Origin: an uncultured Ruminococcus sp.
GTDB taxonomy: Bacteria > Bacillota > Clostridia > Oscillospirales > CAG-272
DNA length: 19,333 nucleotides
Assembly: GCA_902797125.1 (NCBI GenBank)
Contig: CADBRS010000077.1
Location: 1 to 19,333 of the forward strand
Reading direction: 5' to 3'
Part shown: positions 1 through 6,443 of the stretch, piece after piece
How the letters are laid out: each line of letters opens with the position of its first letter
Numbering within the stretch: the first letter of the stretch is position 1
Translations under genes and position numbers: made by a program
The notes under the pieces: model-generated
The model's input: the letters and a program-made list of their open reading frames with translations, nothing else
What the model was told of the DNA's origin: nothing
Databases searched by the model: none

Positions 1-948
1 GTCATGTTCCCGATCCTGAGCCGTAACCGCTTTGCGATCTGCCTTCGCGGGATCGCTAAAGGCGCAAAAAAAATCGTTCTGATGCTTTCTTATCCTTCAG
101 ACGAAGTAGGCAATCATCTGATCGACCTGGATTCGCTGGATGCGGCCGGCATCGATCCTTACAGAGACGTTCTGACAGAGAAAAGATACAGGGAACTGTT
201 TGGTATCGTCAAGCACCCGTTCACCGGCGTGGACTATATCGAATACTACCGCTCCCTGATCGAGGAGTCCGGTGCGGAGGCGGAAATCGTTCTGGCTAAT
301 GATCCGAAAGCCATATTGAAATACACCGGTCACGTGCTTGTCTGTGATATTCATTCCCGCGCTCGCTCGAAAAAACTTCTGAAAGCAGCCGGAGCCGCTA
401 CAGTCTACGGCCTGGATGATATTCTTTCGGAAAGCATCAACGGGTCCGGGTTTAATCCGGATTTCGGCCTTTACGGAACGAACAAAGCGACCGAGACGAC
501 CGTGAAGCTATTCCCGCGCGATTGCAAGCCTGTCGTTGAAAAGATTCAGAAAATGATCGCGGAAAAAACGGGGAAACATGTTGAAGTCATGATCTACGGG
601 GACGGTGCTTTCAAGGATCCCGTGGGCAAGATCTGGGAACTCGCCGATCCTGTCGTTTCACCCGCCTACACGTCCGGCTTGATCGGACAGCCCAACGAAC
701 TGAAACTCAAATATCTGGCTGACAATGATTTCGCCGATCTGTCCGGTGCGGAACTGAAATCCGCTATCGAGGAGAGGATCAAGACAAAAGACGCGAATCT
801 GGTTGGAAATATGGTTTCCGAAGGAACGACGCCGCGCCGCCTGACCGACCTGATCGGCTCACTGTGCGATCTGACGTCCGGCAGCGGAGACAAAGGTACT
901 CCCATTGTCTGGATCCAGGGTTACTTCGACAACCTGACTGCTCAATAA
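1..948 (+). CDS. Coenzyme F420-0:L-glutamate ligase-like protein (CofE/FbiB-type), 5' end missing
   Basis: This reading frame is open at the left edge, so the true start lies upstream. The ATG at 4 falls inside the conserved 'FPILSRNRF' segment and is not a credible start. The roughly 315 visible residues match the F420_ligase family (COG1478), including the blocks 'LMLSYPSDEVGNHL', 'MIYGDGAFKDPVGKIWELAD' and 'GTTPRRLTDLIGSLCDLTSG'. CofE enzymes add glutamates to F420-0 with GTP in the cytoplasm. Many Bacillota carry a long homologue of this type although they are not known to make F420, so the substrate here is unknown. The stop (TAA, 946-948) lies 36 bases before the next gene, suggesting co-transcription. 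The family is secure, the function is not, and perhaps 80-100 N-terminal residues are outside the window. Confidence 0.82.
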   Translation, partial: VMFPILSRNRFAICLRGIAKGAKKIVLMLSYPSDEVGNHLIDLDSLDAAGIDPYRDVLTEKRYRELFGIVKHPFTGVDYIEYYRSLIEESGAEAEIVLANDPKAILKYTGHVLVCDIHSRARSKKLLKAAGAATVYGLDDILSESINGSGFNPDFGLYGTNKATETTVKLFPRDCKPVVEKIQKMIAEKTGKHVEVMIYGDGAFKDPVGKIWELADPVVSPAYTSGLIGQPNELKLKYLADNDFADLSGAELKSAIEERIKTKDANLVGNMVSEGTTPRRLTDLIGSLCDLTSGSGDKGTPIVWIQGYFDNLTAQ

Positions 949-984
949 TTGCAAAACAAGCCAACTTTTGGAAGAGGTACGGTC

Positions 985-1755
985 ATGGTCACTTTAAAAG
1001 TCATGTCTTTCAATCTCAGAAATGACTATTCGCCGGACGGGATCAACGTCTTCCCGAACCGGAAACCCTATATTCTGGAGATAATCGGAAAAGAAAAACC
1101 GGACATCATCGGAACTCAGGAAGTCACGGACAACATGCGCGCTTTTCTCCGGGATGAGCTGCCGGATTACGAAGTTTTCGGCTGCGGCAGGGAAAAGGAT
1201 TATCACGGAGAGCACAATGCCGTTTGTCTGCGCAAGGAACAGTTCGAAGTCATTGAGATGAAAAATGCCTTTTTGTCTTTTCTGGTCAACGAACCCGGGC
1301 ACACCTTCGGCGCGGATCAGAGTTCCTGTTCCAGAATGTATACCTATCTCAGGCTGAAACACAGAGAAGCTGCGCCTTTTCAATTAGTGAACACGCATCT
1401 GGATCACGTGGGCAACCGCGCCAAACAGTACGGCATGCTCCAGATCCTGCAGCATCTGAATCAAAAAGATGAAAAGTGGATCCTGACGGGCGATATGAAC
1501 GCTTTCCCGGATGCGGATCCGATCCGGCTCGTCACCTCCATGCCGGGCAGAGCCGCTATCGACTGCACGGCCGGATTGGGCGGAACCTTCCATGGATTCG
1601 GCCGGGCTCCTGCGCATGAACTGGGCAAGATCGATTACATTTTTACGGATGCCGAGTGCGATCCTGAAAGATCGTACGTGGTACCGGACGAGCACAAAGA
1701 CGGGATCTATTATTCAGACCACTATGCGGTTTGCGCATTCATCACGATTCCTTGA
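985..1755 (+). CDS. Endonuclease/exonuclease/phosphatase family protein
   Basis: This is a 256-residue protein of the EEP fold, which groups Mg-dependent phosphodiesterases and phosphomonoesterases such as exonuclease III, DNase I and sphingomyelinase. All signature elements are visible: N10 in 'SFNLRND', E46 in 'GTQEV', H138 in 'NTHLDH', D170/N172 in 'GDMNAFPD', then 'KIDYIF' and a terminal 'SDHYAV' with D245/H246. The reading frame opens at a TTG directly after the previous stop, but ATG 985 is preferred because GGAAGAGG (970-977) sits 7 bases upstream. There is no signal peptide, so it should be cytoplasmic. Its substrate cannot be told from sequence; nucleic acid, sugar phosphate or phospholipid headgroup are all possible. 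It follows the CofE-like gene closely and ends at a strong terminator, so these two probably close an operon. Confidence 0.88.
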   Translation: MVTLKVMSFNLRNDYSPDGINVFPNRKPYILEIIGKEKPDIIGTQEVTDNMRAFLRDELPDYEVFGCGREKDYHGEHNAVCLRKEQFEVIEMKNAFLSFLVNEPGHTFGADQSSCSRMYTYLRLKHREAAPFQLVNTHLDHVGNRAKQYGMLQILQHLNQKDEKWILTGDMNAFPDADPIRLVTSMPGRAAIDCTAGLGGTFHGFGRAPAHELGKIDYIFTDAECDPERSYVVPDEHKDGIYYSDHYAVCAFITIP

Positions 1756-1770
1756 TCATATCAAAAAGAG

Positions 1771-1806
1771 CGCCCGGAAGTTGCGGCTTCCGGGCGTATC
1801 TTTTGT
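1771..1806. terminator. Bidirectional intrinsic terminator between convergent genes
   Basis: A perfect 10-bp stem, CGCCCGGAAG (1771-1780) with CTTCCGGGCG (1787-1796), encloses a 6-nt loop. The plus strand continues TATCTTTTG, and the minus strand continues into GCTCTTTTTGA, so both transcripts have a U-rich tail. It sits 15 bases after the EEP gene and 20 bases before the pfkA stop, so it should serve both converging units. Confidence 0.88.
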
Positions 1807-1815
1807 AAGAATGAT

Positions 1816-2916
1816 TCACTTTAAATCCGTCAGATGCTGGTGGCAGATATCTCTGGAAACCTGATAGAGGTAATCCATCGTATCGTGCCGTCTCTGACAC
1901 AGATAGGCCATTTCATCGAGCTGATCCTGGGTGAAGGTGGCCTTTTCTTCATCGGTCAGAGTGCCCTTGTACATACGCTGTGTGGCCAGCGCAAAATGGA
2001 TCTCGACCGGCTGAATGTTGCCGTTCCGTTCGACAACGACCATGCTGGACGCTCCGTTCATCAGCAGTTCGACAGCTTTCACGCCCATCTGGGACGCCGT
2101 CACGTTCTCACGGACAGTCGGCTGACCGCCTCGGACCACATGCGAGAATTTTTCAAAGGTGGTTTCGATATTGGTTTCCGTTTTGAATCTGTAGGCCAGA
2201 TGTTCAGACAGTTTGGTGCCGTCTTCCAGTCTGCATCCTTCACAAACGACGCAAAGCATGCCGCGTTTGCCGGTGGCACGGATCTCTTTGACTTTGCTGA
2301 TGATATCGTCGGGAGAGAAGGGAATCTCCGGGACTGCCAGAATGGCCGCACCGGATGCAATGGCTGCATGCAGCGTCAGCATGCCGCAATGGCGGCCCAT
2401 CGTTTCCACCACGCTGAGTCTGGAATGCGTCTCACAGGTCGAGCGCAGGCAGTTCAGGTTGTTGACCGTCGTATTGATGGCCGTATCAAATCCGATCGTA
2501 TAATCGGATACGATGATGTCGTTGTCGATCGTGCCCGGCAGACCGATGGCCAGTATGCCGTGCTTGGCCAGATCTTCAGCGCCGGAGAAAGTTCCGTCGC
2601 CGCCGATGGCGACCACGGCGTCGATGCCCTGATCGGCACAGTTGTCGAGCGCCTTCTGCATGCCTTCGGGCGTTTCAAATTCCTTGCATCTACTGGAATA
2701 GAGAAAACTTCCCGAGACGTTGATCTTGTTGGTGACGGCTTTGGTGTCCAGTTTGACGAAATTGCCTTCGACAAGCCCCTTGTAACCCTCATAGATCCCG
2801 ACGACCTTGATGTTCTCGTTCAAAGCCTTTCGGACGACTGCGCGGATGGAGGCATTCATGCCGGGCGAATCTCCGCCGGATGTCAAAATGCCTATTTTTC
2901 TAACTTTTGAACTCAT
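1816..2916 (-). CDS. pfkA: 6-phosphofructokinase (ATP-type, divergent)
   Basis: This 366-residue protein belongs to the phosphofructokinase family, which phosphorylates fructose 6-phosphate in upper glycolysis. Visible motifs are 'TSGGDSPGMN' near the N-terminus, 'GGDGT' at 105-109, 'PGTIDND' at 127-133 (D131 is the catalytic base equivalent), 'MGR' at 173-175 and 'RGG' at 262-264. G108 and G128 are the residues typical of ATP users rather than pyrophosphate users. Oddities: the family's 'TRATVLGHIQRGG' block reads 'TTFEKFSHVVRGG', so the equivalent of E. coli R243 is Thr; the following 'DRILASRMG' reads 'ENVTASQMG'; and a roughly 40-residue C-terminal tail exceeds the usual 320. The start is ATG with AAGGAG 9 bases upstream. 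It is the last gene of the mscS-cinA-pfkA unit, 30 bases after the CinA-like gene. The family is certain; full activity is likely but unproven. Confidence 0.93.
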   Translation of the reverse strand: MSSKVRKIGILTSGGDSPGMNASIRAVVRKALNENIKVVGIYEGYKGLVEGNFVKLDTKAVTNKINVSGSFLYSSRCKEFETPEGMQKALDNCADQGIDAVVAIGGDGTFSGAEDLAKHGILAIGLPGTIDNDIIVSDYTIGFDTAINTTVNNLNCLRSTCETHSRLSVVETMGRHCGMLTLHAAIASGAAILAVPEIPFSPDDIISKVKEIRATGKRGMLCVVCEGCRLEDGTKLSEHLAYRFKTETNIETTFEKFSHVVRGGQPTVRENVTASQMGVKAVELLMNGASSMVVVERNGNIQPVEIHFALATQRMYKGTLTDEEKATFTQDQLDEMAYLCQRRHDTMDYLYQVSRDICHQHLTDLK

Positions 2917-2946
2917 ATCTGCAACTCCTTGATATGAAGAATTTGA

Positions 2947-3417
2947 CTATTTTGTATCTCCCGTGATCTCACGGTACAGCCTGAGGAAGGCTTTCGAAGC
3001 GGCCAGATCCTTGATCTGTTCCTCAGTGGCGTCCGGGTCAGGTGTGAATTTGAAAGAGAAGGAACGGAGCGGTGTCGCGATCCCGACGTAGACGGCCGGA
3101 TTCTTCGCATCGTGTCCGGTCGTGGAAAGGCCGATATCGGCGTGCATGATCTTGCGGATGCCTATAGCCATTTCTTCGGCGCAAGGCGCGCTGGCCAGCC
3201 CGTGTGTCCGGACGGTCTCGCGGGGCAGTCCCAGAAGCCTGATCCGGAGCTGAGCACTGCGGGTGACCAGGGAACCGACCATGATCCCCTGTGCGGACGG
3301 TACGTCAGACAGCCGCTTGGCCAGGGTGCCTCCCGTACAGCCTTCGGCAACGGCCAGCGTCATGCGGCTGACCTTCAAGGCATCGAGCAGACGGTTTTCG
3401 GAGGAAAGAGCAGGCAT
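2947..3417 (-). CDS. CinA C-terminal domain protein (PncC-like NMN deamidase homologue), altered active site
   Basis: This is a 156-residue stand-alone CinA-C domain. The family includes PncC, which deamidates nicotinamide mononucleotide in NAD salvage. Alignment by eye is clear: 'AEGCTGG' (24-30), 'LSDVPSA', 'LVTRSAQLRIRLLGLPRETVRTHG' and 'CAEEMAIGIRKIMHADIGLSTTG'. However, the usual 'AESCTGG' has Ser to Gly (G26), and the usual 'VTYSNEAK' has Tyr to Arg (R53) and Lys to Arg (R58). The 'TGIAGPGG' loop is also replaced by 'TGHDAKNP'. These are positions thought to be catalytic, so deamidase activity is doubtful. Start ATG 3417 follows AAGGAGCC by 6 bases. It lies 12 bases downstream of the MscS gene and 30 bases upstream of pfkA. 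Family assignment is good; the function may have shifted to binding or be lost. Confidence 0.78.
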   Translation of the reverse strand: MPALSSENRLLDALKVSRMTLAVAEGCTGGTLAKRLSDVPSAQGIMVGSLVTRSAQLRIRLLGLPRETVRTHGLASAPCAEEMAIGIRKIMHADIGLSTTGHDAKNPAVYVGIATPLRSFSFKFTPDPDATEEQIKDLAASKAFLRLYREITGDTK

Positions 3418-3429
3418 CGGATCGGCTCC

Positions 3430-4275
3430 TTATTTGCGGTCTTTGACGTGAATGTCCAGCTGAGGGAACGGGATCTGAATGCGTTTCTTGTTGAAAGCGT
3501 TGTAGCACTGCTCGAGCAGATCGAAACGGACAGGCCAGTAATCGGCAGATTTGACCCAGGCTCTGGCCGTGATCTTCAGCGAAGAATCCTCCATGCCGGT
3601 CAAACGGACGAAGGGCTGCTTGGTTTCGTCGTCCAGAATCACGTTCGGATGGGCCCGGATGATGTCCATCACACAGGCCTTGACCTTTTCAGGATTCGAA
3701 CCGTAGGCGACGGCCAGATCGATATCGACGCGGCGCGTCTCCTCCCTCGAAAAGTTGATGACTGAATTTCCGGTCACGATGCTGTTCGGGATGATCACGT
3801 GCTTGTTGTCCGTCGTTCGGAGCGTCGTGGCGCAGACGCCGATGTCCAGAACGAATCCGTCATTGCCGGCAATGGTCACGAAATCACCGATCACGAACGG
3901 GTGTAAGATGATGAGCAGAAAACCGCTCGCCACATTGGAAAGGGAACCCTGCAGAGCCAGTGCGATCGCGGCTCCGGCAGCAGCCAAAACCGTGATGATG
4001 GACGCGACTTCTACGCCCAGCGCACAGATGATCGAGACGATGATGATGCACCACAGAATGGCCTTGATCACGCTTTTCAAAAAATTCTTGATGGTCGGGT
4101 TCATTCTTTTCCGGGTTTCCTTCAAATTGGTCTTCTCTCTGAAGAAAACTTTGGAAACGATTTGAATGATGATCAATCCCACGATCAGAATGATCAGTGC
4201 CTTGACCAGTCTCCAAGCGAGGTCTACGCAGCCGTTCACGAAAGACTGCCATATTTCTTCCCAGTTGATCTCCAT
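3430..4275 (-). CDS. Small-conductance mechanosensitive channel (MscS family)
   Basis: This 281-residue membrane protein is close in length to E. coli MscS. The order is a short N-terminal segment, TM1 ('VKALIILIVGLIIIQIVSKV'), TM2 ('AILWCIIIVSIICALG'), then the pore-lining TM3 region rich in Ala and Gly ('LAAAGAAIALALQGSLSNVA') leading into 'HPFVIGDFVTI', the hallmark of the family. A mixed alpha/beta cytoplasmic domain follows. MscS channels open under membrane tension to release solutes after hypo-osmotic shock. The longer frame begins at 4341, but ATG 4275 is chosen because GAGGAG lies 7 bases upstream and the extra 22 residues overlap a predicted promoter. It is the first gene of a minus-strand unit with the CinA-like gene and pfkA. 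Confidence 0.92.
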   Translation of the reverse strand: MEINWEEIWQSFVNGCVDLAWRLVKALIILIVGLIIIQIVSKVFFREKTNLKETRKRMNPTIKNFLKSVIKAILWCIIIVSIICALGVEVASIITVLAAAGAAIALALQGSLSNVASGFLLIILHPFVIGDFVTIAGNDGFVLDIGVCATTLRTTDNKHVIIPNSIVTGNSVINFSREETRRVDIDLAVAYGSNPEKVKACVMDIIRAHPNVILDDETKQPFVRLTGMEDSSLKITARAWVKSADYWPVRFDLLEQCYNAFNKKRIQIPFPQLDIHVKDRK

Positions 4276-4312
4276 AGTGGCTCTCCTCAATGCAAAAATA
4301 TTACCAAATACC

Positions 4313-4341
4313 ATTTTATATGAAATGGACGGGTTTTGCAA
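4313..4341 (-). promoter_or_regulatory. Predicted sigma-A-type promoter for mscS-cinA-pfkA
   Basis: On the minus strand, TTGCAA (4336-4341) is followed after 17 bases by TAAAAT (4313-4318), a fair match to -35/-10 consensus with ideal spacing. Transcription would start near 4306, giving a leader of about 30 nt that carries the GAGGAG site of the MscS gene. Confidence 0.55.
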
Positions 4342-4353
4342 GGTCTTGAGAGC

Positions 4354-4375
4354 GAAATATTAAGGAAATATTAAG
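4354..4375. repeat. Perfect tandem 11-bp direct repeat in divergent control region
   Basis: GAAATATTAAG occurs twice back to back (4354-4364 and 4365-4375). It lies just upstream of the predicted mscS -35 element and about 80 bases upstream of the radical SAM gene's -10. A one-turn periodicity (11 bp) is compatible with a regulator binding two sites on one helix face; this role is inference. The surrounding 4276-4480 region is A/T-rich and carries no gene. Confidence 0.6.
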
Positions 4376-4430
4376 GTTTTTCTATTCTTTTTCCGTTCAG
4401 GCGCCAAAAAACGGGAAAAACGAAAAAAAG

Positions 4431-4460
4431 CACCGCCCGTCCGGTGAAAAAGTGTATAAT
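4431..4460 (+). promoter_or_regulatory. Candidate promoter with overlapping inverted repeat, upstream of radical SAM gene
   Basis: A consensus -10 TATAAT lies at 4455-4460, about 20 bases before the ATG at 4481. No good -35 is present at the expected position. Instead an inverted repeat, CACCG (4431-4435) and CGGTG (4442-4446) with a 6-nt spacer, covers the -35 region. This could be an operator or activator site. The AGGGGGG stretch just before the ATG is the likely ribosome binding site. Confidence 0.45.
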
Positions 4461-4480
4461 AGGAGCAGGGGGGACCTGAG

Positions 4481-5368
4481 ATGATTTGTAACCAATGCCC
4501 GCGCCGGTGTCAGGCGGAAAGAGATGACACGAAAGGACTCGGCTTCTGCAAAAGCCCGGCCCTGTTCAAGATCGGAAGGCACGCCTTGCATCCTTATGAA
4601 GAGCCCTGCGTCAGCGGGGAGAAAGGATCCGGGACCGTGTTTTTTTCGGGCTGCAATCTCCAATGTGTTTTTTGCCAGAACAGCGTCATTTCTTATGAAA
4701 ATAAGGGAAAAATAGTATCATATGAGACACTTAAGAGCATAATACTGGATCTGCAGGAGAAGGGTGCCTCCAACATCAACCTGGTCACGCCGACCCATTA
4801 CGCGCATGCTTTGATCCCGCTTCTGAAGGACGTCCGGAAAGAACTGCGCATTCCGGTCCTTTACAATAGCTCCGGATACGAGAGCGTCGGGACGATCGAG
4901 TCCCTGGCACCCTATGTGGACGTCTGGATGCCGGACTTCAAATATGTGTCTTCCGATCTGTCCGGTAAACTGTCCAACGCTCCGGATTATTTCGAAGTCG
5001 CATCCCAAGCCGTCCCGAAAATGGTCGAGGTCTCCGGTCCGGTCGTGCTGGATGAGAGGGGACTGATCCGAAAAGGAGTCCTGATCCGTCATCTGGTCCT
5101 GCCCGGACACCGGGACGATTCCATGGCCATATTCGACGCACTCGCCCGTCTGGTCGACCCGCAGGACGTTTTGATCTCATTGATGAATCAATATACTCCG
5201 GATTTTTATAGGGGCCAGGATCATCCTGAACTGAAAAGGCGCCTGACCACTTTCGAATACGAGAGTGTCGTGGAGCATGCCCTGAAACTGGGTTTCCGCG
5301 GATACAGACAGGACAGATCGAGCGCGGTGTCGGATTATACCCCGGATTTCTTGGAGGAGGACGTATGA
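4481..5368 (+). CDS. Radical SAM protein, PflA/PflX-like (COG1313)
   Basis: This 295-residue radical SAM enzyme has the cluster motif C58-X3-C62-X2-C65 in 'SGCNLQCVFCQNS', which binds the [4Fe-4S] cluster that cleaves S-adenosylmethionine. A second cysteine set at the N-terminus, C3, C6, C10 and C23 ('CNQCPRRC...GFC'), is typical of the COG1313 group often labelled putative pyruvate formate-lyase activating enzyme. The rest reads as a partial TIM barrel, with 'NLVTPTHYAHAL', 'PVLYNSSGYESVGTIESL', 'DVWMPDFKY' and 'RHLVLPGH'. True substrates of this group are unknown, and there is no glycyl-radical enzyme gene in the window. The stop overlaps the dus start by 4 bases (ATGA), implying translational coupling. 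The family is sure, the reaction is not. Confidence 0.88.
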   Translation: MICNQCPRRCQAERDDTKGLGFCKSPALFKIGRHALHPYEEPCVSGEKGSGTVFFSGCNLQCVFCQNSVISYENKGKIVSYETLKSIILDLQEKGASNINLVTPTHYAHALIPLLKDVRKELRIPVLYNSSGYESVGTIESLAPYVDVWMPDFKYVSSDLSGKLSNAPDYFEVASQAVPKMVEVSGPVVLDERGLIRKGVLIRHLVLPGHRDDSMAIFDALARLVDPQDVLISLMNQYTPDFYRGQDHPELKRRLTTFEYESVVEHALKLGFRGYRQDRSSAVSDYTPDFLEEDV

Positions 5369-6369
5369 CAGTCGGACAGATCAAATTGACGGACGGCATT
5401 CTTCTCGGCCCCATGGCCGGGGTCACGGATCATGCCTTCAGACAGTTGTGCGTCGAATTCGGCGCGGAATATACGTTTTCCGAGATGATCTCGGCTAAGG
5501 CTTTATACTACGAGCAGAAGACCCGGAAAGGCCCTTTACGCACGGCGCCATTGGCTCAGACGTTCGACTCGGACCGGCCTTTCGGAGTCCAGCTGTTCGG
5601 GAACGATCCCGCGTTTTTCGCGGAAGCGGCCCGCAGGATCGAATCTGGGGATTACCTGGGCTTCCAGGGAAAGATCCCGGATTCTCTGGACATCAACATG
5701 GGATGCCCGGTCGCGAAAGTCACCTCCAACGGAGAGGGAAGCGCACTGCTCAAAGATCCTTTGCTTTGCGGCCGCATCGTGGAGAGCGTCAAAAAAGCGA
5801 CCCGTCTGCCTGTTTCGGCCAAGATCCGGATCGGTTGGGACCGCGCGCATATCAACGCCAAAGAGATCGGGCATATCCTGGAGCAGTCCGGGGCGGATTT
5901 CATCACGGTCCACGGCCGTACCCGGGACGAACTGTACAGACCCGGCGTCAGCAGAGACGTGATCGGAGAAGTCTGTTCTTCCGTTTCCGTCCCCGTTGTG
6001 GCCAACGGTGACATCTGGAACGCATCGGACGCAATTTCCATGCTCCGCGAGACCGGAGCCGCAGCCGTCATGATCGCCCGCGGTGCTCTGGGCAATCCGT
6101 GGATCTTCCGCTCTGTCAAGAAGGCTCTGAGAGGCGAGACTTTCGTGCCGCCTTCACCGGAGGAAAAGATCTCTGTCGCGTTGAGTCACCTCCGTGCGCT
6201 GATCGATCTCAAGGGCGAGACCGTCGGAACCGCAGAGGGAAGGAAGCATATGGCCTGGTACACCAAAGGCTTTAAGAATTCCGCCGAATGCCGGAGCCGC
6301 ATGATGCAGGCCGGAACTTATGAAGAGATGAAAGACGCCCTGGAGGCTCTTCTCGAAAGCAACAAGTAA
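5365..6369 (+). CDS. dus: tRNA-dihydrouridine synthase (DusB-like)
   Basis: This 334-residue FMN enzyme reduces specific uridines in tRNA to dihydrouridine. Visible family features are 'LGPMAGVTDHAFR' at the N-terminus, 'FGVQLFGNDP', 'DINMGCPVAKVTSNGEGSAL' containing the catalytic cysteine C114, K153 in 'SAKIRIGWD', 'VHGRTR' at 182-187, 'VVANGDI' and 'MIARGALGNPWIF' for flavin phosphate binding. Length and domain order (TIM barrel, then a helical tRNA-binding domain) are normal. GGAGGAGG lies just upstream of the ATG, which overlaps the stop of the radical SAM gene. In many Bacillota, dus genes sit in different contexts, so the pairing with a COG1313 protein is worth noting. DusB is the best guess of subfamily. 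Confidence 0.93.
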   Translation: MTVGQIKLTDGILLGPMAGVTDHAFRQLCVEFGAEYTFSEMISAKALYYEQKTRKGPLRTAPLAQTFDSDRPFGVQLFGNDPAFFAEAARRIESGDYLGFQGKIPDSLDINMGCPVAKVTSNGEGSALLKDPLLCGRIVESVKKATRLPVSAKIRIGWDRAHINAKEIGHILEQSGADFITVHGRTRDELYRPGVSRDVIGEVCSSVSVPVVANGDIWNASDAISMLRETGAAAVMIARGALGNPWIFRSVKKALRGETFVPPSPEEKISVALSHLRALIDLKGETVGTAEGRKHMAWYTKGFKNSAECRSRMMQAGTYEEMKDALEALLESNK

Positions 6370-6390
6370 AAAGTGGATCGGACAAAAAAA

Positions 6391-6426
6391 GGCAGCGCTT
6401 CGGGAAAACTCTCAGCGCTGTCTTTT
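6391..6426. terminator. Bidirectional intrinsic terminator between dus and aquaporin genes
   Basis: CAGCGCT (6393-6399) pairs perfectly with AGCGCTG (6414-6420), extended outward by a G-U and a G-C pair and by A-T pairs from an A7 run. The loop is 14 nt. The plus strand exits into TCTTTT; the minus strand exits into a run of seven T. It lies 21 bases after dus and 18 bases beyond the aquaporin stop, so it closes both converging units. Confidence 0.8.
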
Positions 6427-6443
6427 CATTTGTTTTGAGCAGA

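Noticed and set aside
1834..2910. A 358-codon plus-strand open frame opposite pfkA.
   Set aside because: Its translation shows no family motif and is the shadow of the phosphofructokinase gene in a GC-biased codon pattern.
1816..2916. Pyrophosphate-dependent phosphofructokinase.
   Set aside because: G108 and G128 at the two diagnostic positions indicate the ATP-dependent type.
4276..4341. A 22-residue N-terminal extension of the MscS gene.
   Set aside because: It overlaps a predicted promoter and lacks a ribosome binding site, while ATG 4275 has a good one.
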